Below are positions 24,550-36,995 of a DNA stretch of 64,000 nt, one piece after another. The DNA comes from Lineus longissimus (Eukaryota; Nemertea; Pilidiophora; Heteronemertea; Lineidae), in contig NC_088323.1 of the NCBI RefSeq assembly GCF_910592395.1, positions 6,324,001 to 6,388,000 on the forward strand, read 5' to 3'. Numbering within the stretch: position 1 is the stretch's first letter; each line of letters begins with the position of its first letter. The notes below the pieces were generated by a model. That model ran no database searches. It saw only the letters and a list, made by a program, of their open reading frames with translations, and was not told where the DNA came from. The translations under genes and the position numbers were made by a program.

Positions 24550-24951
24550 AGTAGCATAAAGAACTGTGTAATTTCTGTGCAGCGATATCATAACGTTTTA
24601 TTCGCCAAATTATTCGTTCGTTTATCATTTTTTTTTGTTGACTTAAAGGCCAAATGTTGGCCAAAACCTCGGCTCCGCCTCAGTTTTGGTGTGTATTTTA
24701 GCTCCACCCTCACGGTGTTGGTGAGACAACCAATACCTCCAGTACGGTATCAATTCCTTAACCGAAGCCGGTATGGTTACCCAACCCTATCGTGCTTTAA
24801 GTCACGTGAGAACGCCGTGAACCTGATGATTACGGTATTCAGAATGGTAACTCAATATCTAATCAATATATAAAAACATCAGCCTTCCCTTCCGTTGCTA
24901 TCAAAAAAGTCCCACTTGACGACACTTTCAATAGCACTCCTTGATATCGGA

Positions 24952-24957
24952 AATAAA
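24952..24957 (+). terminator. Possible polyadenylation signal, astacin 1
   Basis: The first AATAAA after the stop, about 400 bp downstream. Nothing nearer is canonical. Confidence 0.35.
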
Positions 24958-25024
24958 CACAATATCATTATCAGGAGGAACAGCCCACGTGAAACTAACA
25001 GGCTGCTTCCGGTATAACTAACTT

Positions 25025-25030
25025 TATAAA
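25025..25030 (+). promoter_or_regulatory. TATA box, astacin 2
   Basis: TATAAA, 51 bp before the ATG at 25081. Its spacing resembles that of astacin 1. Confidence 0.5.
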
Positions 25031-25080
25031 CATGTTTCATCCTCCGGCGTAATCATTGCTGTAACCCTCAAAACTTGATC

Positions 25081-28000
25081 ATGGCGGCCTTGTACTGCGT
25101 TTTGCTCTTGGCGTTGTTGTGCGAGGTAAGTTTTTTTGTCTTGATGTAATTCGTCCTACACCCGAAAAACACAATCAATTCTTGAAAAAGGAACTCCGCA
25201 CTTTCTGACTCAGTTTTCAAGTAGTGTCTCTGATCAAACTATATATTGTGTATCAGACTAATTTGTAATAATTCCTAAAAAATCCTTTTTTCAAGAAAAA
25301 TCGTCGACCCAATATACATACATACACGTATTGTAATTTCTTGCCAGACGCACCAGTCAAACATATGTAATATCAGTCTCGATCATCGTACTAAGAACTG
25401 ATTAAATCTGTGATTGACTGCGTTTTGTTTTCAGATACACGCCAGACCTGTTGAAGGTAAGAACTAAAGAAACATTTCAATAAGAAAATGTGGTACAGAC
25501 CAAACACATTCTACGCTTTTCCGCTTTTCTCAAGTAGAATTCTGGGCCCTCGTGTCGGTATACTGGCTCATCAGAACCTCTTAACTAAATCATAGCCACG
25601 CCTTTCCATGCTGAATACACATGATAGAGGTCTGTAAGGTTCTGAGGCGCCGCCGTTTTCTTCAAATTCCGATCGGGTATTGGCCAATCAGCAGACGTCT
25701 ATCATGTTTGTTCGGTACTCAAAATGGGCCATGATAAGTAGAGGGCTTCTGATTGGACAATGCCACTCTAGATATCTTGCTCAAGGAATGTGGCGAGCGC
25801 TTGTAAAAAAAATCACTGGAGAACAGAAATAGTTCTTGTAACCTTGAAATCGCGAACTTGAAACATTGCACAATGTTGAATTAAATGATAAATGATAATC
25901 ATTTCCTTATCCGTTTTTATTTAGATGCCGAGATGGAAGCCTACAAGGCGGAACACCCGGAAGAATTTGGAGACAAATTCGAAGGCGACATGGTCGTCGA
26001 ACCGGGAGTAAGTCCATAAATATCAAAACTAAAACGTCGTAACAGCAGTCATCAGTGATCGCGTATTGCATGGGAGGTTTCATCCTCCTTGCTCATGACC
26101 GGAACTCAATTTATTGACGACGTCGTTCCGTCTCTGCTTTGAATTTGCCACCATTGCCTCCGAATGACCTCGACTCGACCTTTAAGGCTTCTAGTCACCC
26201 GAAAGTTTGTGACCTGGTTAAAAAATATATTAAAACAATTGGTTGCCCAATTTTATTTCAGACGCCACGTATTTTTAGCAAGGACTGATAAAGACTAGTC
26301 TTCATTAATTCTTGATTTTTGTAATTTTTTCCCCAAAGTCAATACGAATCTGTGGTTGTGCGTTTTGTGCGCGTTTTTTTTAATCTTTAACAACAACTAA
26401 CATGGATGATTATTAAATAGCGAAATATAATGGCATTTTCTCCATAAATTTCAGTTTAGAAATGGCATCATCAACAGGAATCAATTGTGGCCAAATGGCG
26501 TAGTGCACTACACCATTGACCGCGGTTTTTGTAAGTACATTGTACATGTAACATGTCGCCAAGGAGTAGACCTCCACAACATGGATGTGTTTTCCATGAT
26601 TAATGAATTTTTTTTCTATAAAAGGAAAATAATGATGATATTGCAGTTGAGTAGCCTAAATATTGTGGTTACGGGGGTAAAATTAACCCGTCGCGGCCGA
26701 AAAGTCGACTAACGGGTCGAAAATGGTCAAAACTCAGACCCCCAAACCCTGAAATGATCACGGTCAACCCACAACGAAAATTTTATGGTTTGAAGAACTA
26801 TCATAGGTCGATTAAACCTCCTGGTATTACTTTCATTTCTTCGGAACGTCTGGGAAAATTTTATGAGCCGCTAGATATCCCCAAATTAACTGGTTAATGC
26901 ATTTAGCATTTTACTAACGTGTACCCACGAGGGTATCGCAGTCATGTTGGCCAACCAACCTCGACAATACACCTCGCCCGCAGACTACATTGCATGCAGT
27001 GCAATGGAGCCACACATGGCGGGTGGATAAAAATTTTGAATCATAAGTAAACGCGGGGTTGGGCGTGGCCAACCGCAGCCATCCGCAGCGGGAAAACCAA
27101 CGACCACTAAGTGGAATCAGCTTAGTGTTTATAACGGCCTCGAAGTTACGCCAAGATCTGGTAAAATACTTCCTTCTGATTCCAGTGAAGTCAGAATCAT
27201 TTCACATACTATCTTTATATCCAGCCTCAAGAGATATTGCCAACATCAACGCAGCCATCGCAGATTACAATAGGTACACATGCATCAAATGGGTAAAGAG
27301 GACAAACCAGCGAGCTTACGTCAGGATCTTCGTTGGAGGAGGGTGAGCACGTGACCGTATTCTGCATCATTATTTTCCATTTGGCGTCATAGCCTGCACT
27401 CATCGATGGTCTTCGTAAAAGTCGGGAAGAGTGAAAGCCGAGGATACAGGCTTGGCTTTTTTGGACGCAATTTGCCATTAATCACCTCACTCTTTTTCAG
27501 ATGTTTTTCTTCGATCGGGATGTCGGGCGGGCGCCAGGATCTCTCTCTCGGCCAAGGCTGCACCGGCAAGGCTACCGTCATCCACGAGATGTTGCACGCC
27601 CTTGGATTTGTCCACGAACAGAGCAGGACCGACAGGGATGATCATATCATTGTGCAGTGGAATAACATACAACAGGGTAAGAGTTCCTCTTGTCAAAGAC
27701 ACAAAATTCAGAGACGTAAGTCCGTGATAAAAGTTATTGAAATCTTCTTTTATCGAGCAGAAATTACTTGCCTTGTAGATATTTCGCCCCTGCCACTGAG
27801 GTCTTCTTCAGATTGGCAGAGGTAGCTCTGATGACGTCAGCTGACACTGAGTCAGGATTTTCGGATTTTTGGATTTTCGAATTTTATGACCTGGTCATCG
27901 TCAGACTGACAATCTGTCTATTGAGAAGGTCCGTCGTCTAAGGACGAAAAATTAACAATACGGTAAATGATTTCTGCGTTAGATGGTGCTTAGACCTAAA

Positions 28001-29282
28001 CATTCACCAAATTTCTATAGCAAAAAGTACAGGATATTTTCCATAAATACTCCATTATAATGTTTTTATCAAAAGAGTGATATGATAAAATAGTTAAAGA
28101 GAAAATATCCCTAGGTATGCCGATTGGTGCTATTACAAGGCCTTATATATTGTTACCCAAATTAAGCTAAATTAACCAATACCTCTCCAGTAGAAGCTAA
28201 GGAGAGTAATACCATATGGGGTCCCTATGTTGAATCCCCCCCCCCCCTCCTACCCCCTCTTGCCAAAATCTTTGATGTCACCGATATTTTCTCCACAGAT
28301 ATGAGGTTCAACTTCAACAAGCACGGCAGTAACTACATCTCCTTATTAAATACCCCCTACGACTACGGCTCCGTCATGCAGTACGGCAGAAAGGCCTTCT
28401 CTTTCAATGGAAGGGATACAATGGTCCCTAGGAGAGCGGGGGTCGCCCAGCTTGGACAGCGTATCGGTTTCTCCAAGTTAGACATCGAGAGGGTCAACAA
28501 ATTGTACAGCTGCCAAGGTAAGACACTCGTCATGTTCATTCCACCACTCAACACACGCTGATGTCACAATGACGTTAACGCAGATATGATATTCAAGCAA
28601 ATTCTCTCTGCCAGTCTTAGCATCCACGTTGTGACGTCACTATACATAAAACATTGCGATTGCGTGGTGATTCGTTCTCGTTGCTTTATGGGTATAAAAT
28701 TACAAAGATATATGTCGTTTAAAACAAAATCTAAACTCTTTTAATGTACCATTTTAACCATGTCTCAAACCTTCGGGTGACTAAAGGCACAAATGTAGTT
28801 TGGAATGGCCTAGCCTAGGCAATTCGTGAGCAATGCCGCCCGATTCTTGCAGGGACGGAACCACGTCATCGGCAATGGTCGGAACTACGTCATCAGATAG
28901 AGTTCCGGTCCTGCGCAAGAAGGCTGGAAAGCAGTGATTGGTGGCCTGCGTGATTCTCTGTGCGTAGAAGGAATACAGATAAACATGAAACCTTAAATGT
29001 CAAAATCCGCGTTGGCTCGCAGTTAATAAGGAATTGAATCTCCAAGGCGTGTCTATGGTTATTTTTGATTGGTATTTTCTCTTGTTTATGCACACAATTC
29101 GATATTATAGTTATCGCAATTTTTCAGGCGGCGGAGGCGGTGTGAGGCCAGTTAATCCACCGATCACCAACCCGTGCACGGACAGCGACCCAAATTGTCC
29201 CTACTGGAAAAGCGTCGGAGAATGCTATTACAACCCCGGGTGGATGTTACCGAATTGCAGAAGGTCATGCAACCAGTGCTAG
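25081..29282 (+). CDS. Astacin-family metalloprotease with ShKT tail (astacin 2)
   Basis: Eight exons: 25081-25125, 25435-25456, 25925-26007, 26455-26530, 27225-27342, 27501-27676, 28299-28517 and 29128-29282. The frame closes at 297 residues. It has a signal peptide and a propeptide with FEGDM (aspartate switch). The catalytic domain has the zinc site HEMLHALGFVHE (H143, E144, H147, H153). The Met-turn reads SVMQYG (M200, Y202), with Gln where most family members have His. A Gly-run linker (~247-251) leads to a C-terminal ShKT domain, residues 263-297. This has six cysteines (C263, C270, C279, C290, C294, C297), with CRRSCNQC at the end. It is a secreted endopeptidase; the substrate is unknown. 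Exons 5 and 6 match astacin 1 in length and phase, so the pair arose by tandem duplication. Confidence 0.95.
25670..25765. mobile_element. Possible MITE relative in astacin 2 intron 2
   Basis: GTATTGGCCAATCAGCAGAC faces CTTCTGATTGGACAATGCC, with CATGTTTGTTCGG between. These resemble the ATTGGTCAATACCTG elements at 42108 and 52617. Confidence 0.4.
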
Positions 29283-29360
29283 TAGGGTCGGACCAAACTC
29301 CAGGAATGAACGAGGCGTGAACTCGTACGAGAAATTTCCCTAATTGCACAGTAATCTATT

Positions 29361-29366
29361 AATAAA
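29361..29366 (+). terminator. Polyadenylation signal, astacin 2
   Basis: AATAAA, 79 bp after the stop codon. Confidence 0.65.
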
Positions 29367-29607
29367 TATACGAAGAGTTCGAAATTATTAATTTTCACTT
29401 TATGTACATGTATTTAAAATGCTCCATTCCACAGGTTTACCAGTAAAGTCCATGAGAAAGGTTGCCTGGTATTGCTGAATGAATTTGAAACTGACTATAG
29501 AGTGAGAGCGGCGTATGTTCTGAAACTCAGGTCGGCTCTCCAGTGGAGCAGTGCAAGCTTCACTCTGTAGGATGTAGGCAAGGAATACTCAATTCATTAC
29601 ACCGGGA

Positions 29608-29995
29608 CTAAGTAACTATAAGAATGGGTAAGTTTGTAGTTATACCAGTACTGCACGGGGAAAGGCAACGATAAGTAACTATGGATAAGTTGTTATACCA
29701 ATACCGCATGGGATAGGTAATTATAAATAACGAGAAATAGTTTAGTTTATAGTTATACCAATACCGCATGGGGATAGGTAATCATAAATAACGAAGAATA
29801 GTTTTTTAGGTAAACCAATGCCGCATGGGGATAGGCAATAATCAGTAACTTTGGATGGGTATTTAAGTTTGTAGTTACACTGATACTGCATAGGAATGGA
29901 CAATGATAAGTAACTAGGAATGGATGCGTTTGTCGTTATATCAAAACTACGCGGGAAAAGGCAATGATAAGTAACTAGATATGGGTAGGTTTATT
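29608..29995. repeat. ~60-bp degenerate tandem repeat
   Basis: About six units with GTTATACCAATACCGCATGG and GGCAATGATAAGTAACT, varying from about 56 to 66 bp. Confidence 0.85.
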
Positions 29996-31398
29996 CCACG
30001 CCGTCCTCGAAAACCAGAGTCAGCCGTATGCCTCGGACACGTTACTATAGCTCGGATGTTACCAACGGGATAGTTAAATTTTAGGAATGAATTCATGTTG
30101 CTGTGCTAGCCTTAGACGCTCCAGTGGATGAAAAATCATTGTTCTACAGTGCAAGGTAAAATAGGAAAAGTGGTGAGCACTTCAAGCGTTCGCATGTTTT
30201 CGTATCCTATTTCAAATCTGGCTTATGTTGGTTAAAGATTGGGAAAACGAAAGGTAACTGCGGGAAATCTGATACCATCCTAAATGCGAACAATGTAATA
30301 CCATCCTGGATCTCTATAGTATTCATCCAATAGCAACCTACGTGTTCTAGTAAAGAGACAATACCAAGGCCGCATCGTTCCCTTGATATCATAATTTCTA
30401 TCACTGGTGACTAATTATATCTAATTGCTGTTTCATTATTTTGTTAATTATCGCCTTTGAATGCCGAGCACTGGATCCATTCATAAATTCATTGCTGCCC
30501 ACGCGCTGACACAAAATGGAACATGCCTGTTCAGAACAACATAATACATGTACTGTCTGTAGTTATTCATCTTTTGCCACGAATTTTTACTTGTCCCGAC
30601 GGGAATCCAAAAGCACGGTCCTATTGGCGCTCAAATGCCGCTTTCTTAAAACGAAACCCAAGCAGGCCGTTTATCATAAGGTTTATCTGCGGCAGGAATT
30701 GACTAGACGTCAAGTTAATAAGATCCGCTACTAAACTGCTGCTGCCTCTAAGGTTTCAAGGTGAACCGCACCTTCGATATCTAGTCTACCTGACTCCTCA
30801 GTTGACTCAATAGGTACCCCTGGAAAAAGCCATCGAGCGATATTGAAACCTCTTGGGTCAACATCTATCGGGATATTTTCATATCGGTCCAGGTGCAAGG
30901 CTTTCGAACCGACCGCGCGGATATATGCATATTTCCTCTACAGTCTCACTTGGCAGCAGGACCAAAAAAGTTGCAGTCGTGTTGGCTTGGTGCATAGCAT
31001 ATTTGACATACCAGCAATTGATCAAGTCGCGAGTTGCCAGCTAAGCATTAACCACAACTAATCCAAAGGGAAAATGGTGGCGGCCATTTTGGAATCCAAG
31101 ATGGCGGTCAATGTACGAACCTTTCATTGGTGCCATTGAATTCGTCACACCCGAAAATCTAGGGTAAGAAGCCCGTTAAAATTATCCACGTATATGTTGC
31201 AATTGATTTCGACTGAGATATTCGAGGAAACATAGATCAAAATAGCGGCCATCTTGGAAATCCAAGATGGCTGGACTACTGGGCTACAACGATGATAATG
31301 CGGGGGTCGGTGCTGCTTACCCTTCCTCACTGCCCTATCCACCATTGGAAGCCACCTTCCAAGCAGAAGGGAATACATTTATTCCTCAGCCAATACAT
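29996..31398. other. Non-coding, with CCAAGATGGC palindromic motifs
   Basis: No gene is supported. GCCATTTTGGAATCCAAGATGGC (near 31082-31104) and GCCATCTTGGAAATCCAAGATGGC (near 31247-31270) are short palindromes. They probably derive from a small element. Confidence 0.5.
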
Positions 31399-31620
31399 TT
31401 AAAGGGAGACTATAGGCAGGAGCAGGCAGGTCAGATTAAGTTGCACGAAGTTGCCAATAAGGCTCTCCCTTTCTCACAGTACATCAAAACTATTCATGCG
31501 TGTACGAGGAATGTATTTATCATCGAATCAAACACGACCGAGTGTCCTAACTGTGCATCTTAGACACCTGAAGGCTGCGAATTTTACACCTAGCTCCGGC
31601 CTATAGTCGTCCTCTTCTAA
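31399..31620. mobile_element. TTAA MITE, second copy
   Basis: TTAAAGGGAGACTATAGGC on the left and the degenerate inverse GGCCTATAGTCGTCCTCTTCTAA on the right. It is related to the element at 15668-15882. Confidence 0.65.
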
Positions 31621-32089
31621 GCTGCATATTCACCTTGATGAATGTGTGCTAACGATTTCGCTACAAAACAAACACAGGTAATAAAGGACGCCTTGAAATT
31701 ATTTCTAGTTTCTCAAAGCCAACGTTTCGTAGCTTGCTTCCGACAGAACTACTATACTGGGTTCAAGGTAACTGAGAAATTCTAAGGCACAATTCGATGT
31801 GACCTTTATCGTTTTGTCCAATCAGAACAGTCTTGCATTGGGATGAGATTTGGGAACTTTGGTAATGTCCCTATAATGCCAAATCGTCGTCGCCATATTG
31901 AAAATCTGCCAGCGTCGCCACCATATGACGATTGTGACGAGGTCGCGAGGGTTGCAGAGTGAACTGGCCAAAATAGTTCCTCAAAGTTATCGTACAATTC
32001 GATATTTGTGCAATAATTTCTCCATATATTGTATTGATATGCACGTAGCTCAGTTATTTGATAACCTACATGTATTTGATAACCTTATT

Positions 32090-32646
32090 TGATAATCTAA
32101 GAACTCGGACAACATCATCGACACGCTCAAGGTCAGCCCTCTCAAACCTCTCAAAGAACAGCAGAGTTGGGATCCCTGCACACTGTGGCATCCCAGGAAA
32201 TGACAGGGCTGATCTACTTGCCAAATATGGAAGCCAACAACATCAGGAAGAATCCTGTACCTCCTACAGGCAAGCAAAGACACTCCTGAAACAGGCCCAC
32301 AAGAACAAGAGCAAAGAGGCAAGAGAGAAGAGGGGACCTCAGATGCAACACTCTCCTAGACATGGACAGAAAAGAAGCGACCACAATCTTTCGTCTAAGG
32401 ACCGGCCATTGCAGACTAAAAGCCCACCTCGAGAGGATGAACATGGCTGAATCCAGAAGTTGCCAGTGCGACACATCTGATCAGACACCAGAGCATGTGC
32501 TTCAGAACTGCCCACTCTGGGACACCGAGAGACTGGCCAAATGGCCATACGGTGCATCAATGGAGAGTAAGCTCTCTGGATCAGGGGAGGAACAGGAGAT
32601 GACAGCCAGGGTTATAAGAGACATATGTATAGCCATATACAGTTAA
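32090..32646 (+). pseudogene. LINE remnant: RNase H domain and zinc knuckle, frameshifted
   Basis: One frame carries IPAHCGIPGNDRADLLAK, the C-terminal motif of a retrotransposon RNase H domain. After a frameshift near 32345-32365 a second frame continues with FRLRTGHCRLKAHLERM and CQCDTSDQTPEHVLQNCP, a knuckle typical of Jockey-like LINEs. It stops at 32646. An AAG-rich tail follows (near 32655-32669). It is dead and lacks the reverse transcriptase. Confidence 0.85.
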
Positions 32647-32699
32647 TCAAACGCAAAGAAGAAGAAGATAACTAATGTTTGCAGCAGATTTTAACGTTT

Positions 32700-33420
32700 G
32701 AATTGCCTTTATGAAAACGTTTATAGAATCGAGGTCAAAAGAAGAAGTTTTTTGCACTAATGACAATTTTGTGCTAAAGTTTTCGAATGCACGAATTAGA
32801 AGAGATAAATTCTGCATCACCGATGCTGTTATACGTCATTTCACGAACCTACAGAGTAGTTGACCTTTAATTGTGGTCTCATAAAAAAATCACGAGTTTT
32901 GGAAGAAGAAACCGGTTGAATGTCTTGCTTTCTGATCAGAAGCAAAGTTACTCCTTTCTTCGGACTAAAGGTTGCACAGCTAGCAAGCATAGCATAGCAT
33001 TCGCCGCGTTTGCTATGAGAAGAGAGACCTAGCAATCACTGCTACCTGGACCTAGAGCTATTAAGACATATTTGCCGCAGAACAGGTTAATTTTGTTGAC
33101 ATTTGCAACAAATAGGTAGCCCAATAAACATCAAAGAGTATGCGTACATGTACATGTATAAGAAGAAACGGAAAATATGTTAGCTCTGTGAAGATGGCTC
33201 CCAGTCTGGCAGATTCCCCATCTGCGGTCACGTATTTCGTTTTCCGCGAATGGGGAACTAGGAAAAAGACACAGTAGCTCCAATTTCCCATTCGATTTGC
33301 TTTACAAATACACTAACTAACCCGCCAACGTTTAAAGGCCTACGCTTCGTAAATACATAATGAATATATATTTCAGTACGGTCGTTGTGAAGACAGTTAT
33401 ACAAATACTATTTAAAAACC
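32700..33420. other. Non-coding stretch
   Basis: I see no supported gene. Confidence 0.4.
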
Positions 33421-33421
33421 A

Positions 33422-33451
33422 ATTTGCATCTAATTTGCATCTAATTTGCAT
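33422..33451 (+). promoter_or_regulatory. Three phased ATTTGCAT octamers
   Basis: Exact ATTTGCAT sites at 33422, 33433 and 33444, 11 bp apart. This octamer is the classical POU-domain site. A tandem 11-mer by chance is the alternative, and no gene is nearby. Confidence 0.3.
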
Positions 33452-33530
33452 GCATGATTTGCACCTTTAATGCTCGTTCATATTGGCCATGCATCTTTCC
33501 ATGCAACTATTTGAATTCTTTTACTGCTAT

Positions 33531-34180
33531 GACTGAGAGGAAAGAGTAGGATGTTGGCGGCTTTAAGAAGACCACTGCCATGACTGAGAGGAAAGAGTAG
33601 GATGTTGGCGGCTTTTAGAAGACCACTGCCATGATAGAGAGGAAAGAGTAGGATGTTGGCGGCTTCGAGAAGACCACTGCCATGACAGAGAGGAAAGAGA
33701 AGGATGTTGTCGGCTTTTAGTAGACCACTGCCATGATAGAGAGGAAAGAGTAGGATGTTGGCGGCTTTTAGTAGACCACTGCCATGACAGAGAGGAAAGA
33801 GGAGAACGAGATATAACATTGGGTGGATTGGGCTATTTGAATTCTTTTGCTGCTGTGACTGAGAGGAAAGAGAAGGATGTTGTCGACTTTGAGAAGACCA
33901 CTGCCATGATAGAGAGGAAAGAGTAGGATGTTGTCGACTTCGAGAAGACCACTGCCATGATAGAGAGAAAAGATTAGGATGTTGTCGACTTTGAGAAGAC
34001 CACTGCCATGACTGAGAGGAAAGAGTAGGATGTTGTCGACTTCGAGAAGACCACTGCCATGATAGAGAGAAAAGATTAGGATGTTGTCGACTTTGAGAAA
34101 ACCACTGCCATGATAGAGAGGAAAGAGTAGGATGTTGTCGACTTCGAGAAGACCACTGCCATGACTGAGAGGAAAGAGGA
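33531..34180. repeat. 51-bp minisatellite in two blocks
   Basis: Block 1 has unit starts 33531, 33582, 33633, 33684, 33735 and 33786; block 2 starts at 33857 and continues every 51 bp to 34163. Both blocks share the lead-in TTTGAATTCTTTT and the trailer GGAGAACGAGATATAACATT, so the array was duplicated as a whole. Since 51 is a multiple of three, the minus strand has open frames of 113 and 157 codons with a 17-residue period (LLFP and HGSGLL in each). No splice or signal-peptide context supports expression. Confidence 0.95.
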
Positions 34181-35328
34181 GAACGAGATATAACATTGGG
34201 TTGAAATATCGGCTACTTACATTGACCACTCTTAATAACATTTAAGAACTTGGTCAATGTATTGTCTTTAATATAACTCAACGAGTGAACGATTGTCCAC
34301 GGTGTGTTTGACACTGTACGACTTATCGACCTGCGCACCAACTGTTAATTGAAACTGCGGTACAAATTGCTCGGCCCTCTGTGTGAAACGGGAATCATTT
34401 TATGCACATAATTTGTGCTCGTAAATTAGTTTACGGGAATTAATCAGAAATATCTGCATTTTATTAGCTTTGCCCTGAAATGAACCAAGACCAATCATAA
34501 TGTCATATCGGGTCATTGCATGCCCTCCGCAAAATCCTTCCCTAGCTTGGTCCTTTCAAAGTTATCGCTTATCTAGCTTAAAGGGGCAACTGAGAAAGAT
34601 ATACCGTGATATCACCAGGCAGTTAGATGTGGTGTGACATTCACTGCATAATTGTTTGAAGAATATTTACTGTCTTTATGCGTGCATCATAAGATTAACA
34701 TGTCAGCCCTGAAGGTTTGAAAGGTTTTTACATGTAGTCAGTATTCAAATAGTTGAAAAATGTCGCCATGAATATCAAACTAATTTTTATACGTCAACAC
34801 ATGTTCGGAAAAGTCGTTCTAGGCTGATAAGGTATATATCATAGGTCGCGCCTGAGTTTCCAGGGATTTTGAATGAATATGTTCAGCTGATTTTACTTTT
34901 TTAGCATGCTTTTACAGAAAATTAACATGGATTCGTGAGAAACGTCATCTTCTTTTTCACCAGATTTGCCTAAAAACAAAAAGCGTGGTCGCTATCTCCC
35001 ATATCAAAATAGCTGTGGGTGTTTATTAACATATTAAACAAAACTCGACTCTCGTGATATCAACACAAGCATCTTAAGTGTGAGGTATAGCAACATAAAG
35101 AAATAATGACTAAAATGATTCACATTCGCCGAGAGGCTATCCCCCAGTGGGCTATCACTAAGAAGAGAAATTACCTCCGGCTCGGAATATCTCTAGCTGA
35201 TTCGCCAGTCACATAATAGTTGCCAAGTTTCTTTGCTCGTATTTGAATAACATTTCGAACATCGGATTAAAAACAAAGCCGATGAACCCTGTTGATTCTA
35301 AAAGATAGTTTTTCAATATTTCTTCCAG
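34181..35328. other. Upstream of the CAP gene; first exon not found
   Basis: The CAP model needs a preceding exon ending in phase 1. I found no convincing ATG plus donor here, so it may lie here unseen or further upstream. Confidence 0.4.
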
Positions 35329-36995
35329 ATATCGTCCAGTTTACGTCCGATTGTCTGCGGGCGCACAACAAGTGTCGTTCGGAGCACGATAGCCCAGAGT
35401 TGAACCTCTCGGAGGATTTAGGCAACAAGGCACAGGATTGGGCCAATGTTCTCGCGGAAAAAGGATACCCGCTTTACAGCGAAACACCCGGTAAAGTAGA
35501 ATTAAAATATATTCCCTCGATGCAACCTTTTTTTTTTTAAATTTCAAGTGTGCACATCAGCGTTAATGTGCGCACGTGCTTGTGGAGAAAGTATCCCTGC
35601 TTTAGGCCTGTAAATATCGATCGTCGATGACACTTGATGTCTGCAGGTATAGGCCAGAAGAATACCACATCTATTTAACTGCTGTAGCAGGCGTGGATCA
35701 ACACAACTAATTGCTTAAGTTCTCTGTTTTACAGGTCTAAGTGAAAACATTGCCATCTTAAACGGCACCCCGTCTGGTGAGGAGGTGACGAAGATATGGT
35801 ATAGCGAATGCAAGAATTATAATTTTGCCAAGCGAGTATTTCAAAGAGGTTAGTATTCAAGCACACAGTGCAATTCGTGAGCATATATCACATTGAGCTA
35901 TATCTTTATGCAGGATATGTCAATACCACTCGAGCTCGTTTCTGTATCGGTTATTCACTGGCAGCATAAAAAATGAACACTTGCCCATCCAAAATATCAA
36001 AGCATAAGGCCTTTCGACCATCTTCCTACCTTAGAATTGGACCTTCAAACCAGTTTCGGTAGTTCACAGTCTTCAGCCTTAGCTCTGGATTCTGTATTCG
36101 ATCAATTTTTGCAACCTGCATGGGTATCAAGTACACTCTGGACACAGTGGACCGGTCTCGTCCTGTCTTGCGGTCCATGAGATACGAATGAATACATACC
36201 AGTTTTTATGGGCCTCGATGGACTCGTGCGAATCTGTCTCAAACGAACATTAGAAGGTTGCATAATGCAAACCTTCCGCCCCCCAATTACACCTGTCACA
36301 AAATATCGGGCGGGTCTATTTTATATATACCAGGAACTGGCTGCATGTTACGTATGTTCGACAACAGGGCCCGGTTGTTCAAAAGCACAAAAGTCACGTT
36401 ATCCCTGACGGTTACGCTAAGTATCCTCAAGGACGTTATCTCTTTCAGTTAAACCCATTAAAATTTTCACGTTACGACTTATCGACTCCGTTAAGGGCTA
36501 ACGTTGTTTTGCACAACTCGAACCGTTTGATTGAGAGCCGGATACCTTACATTATGCATCGCCACCCCGCTTCTGCAGCCGTCATCAAGTCGACTTTCTT
36601 CCTGCTGTGTTCCCCACAGTTCCGCGACATTGGTGTCTGCGGGCGATAATTTCTGTCGTAAATCCTGGTAAGGGGACAGTCTTGTTGGATGTGCAGTCTA
36701 GTCGACCAACTTTATAAGGGGCACTTCCGCTATTCTTAATGCATCTCTGTGTGTTCTTTAAACAAGACTGATCACTCAGTAAAGATAGTTACATTTTTCA
36801 GATTCTGCCCATTTTACACGGATGTTATGGAAAAGCAGCACAGACATGGGAATCGGCATAGCCAAACTTCCAAACAAGGACAAATACGCCATAGTTGTCG
36901 CATATAGACCAGCGGGAAATATCAACTTCTCCGGAGACTTCGGGAAAAATGTCGCACCACCAAAGAGTCTGTCGCATGAACAGCATGAAGCGTAG
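35329..36995 (+). CDS. CAP-superfamily protein, GAPR-1/GLIPR2-like (5' exon missing)
   Basis: Three exons, 35329-35490, 35735-35848 and 36802-36995, are all joined in phase 1 with GT-AG introns. They give ~156 residues that align along the whole CAP domain: LRAHNKCRSEHDSPELNLS, then SENIA, WYSECKNYNF, HFTRMLWKSS and YRPAGNIN, ending near VAPPK. This matches the short GAPR-1 type, a Golgi- or membrane-associated or secreted family. Of the usual CAP site residues, the two glutamates (SENIA, WYSE) and the second histidine (HFTRM) are present. The first histidine, usually KHS, reads LYS here. The start codon, and any signal peptide or myristoylation site, lie in an exon I could not find. Confidence 0.9.
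36362..36530. repeat. Dispersed repeat in the CAP intron
   Basis: It starts with GGGCCCGGTTGTTCAAAA. The inverse TTTTGAACAACCGGGC also occurs near 53872-53897, so it is a repeated element end. Confidence 0.45.

Noticed and set aside
24577-24873. 98-codon plus frame after astacin 1, considered as a relic ShKT exon
   Set aside because: It lacks the six-cysteine pattern and any acceptor in the right phase.
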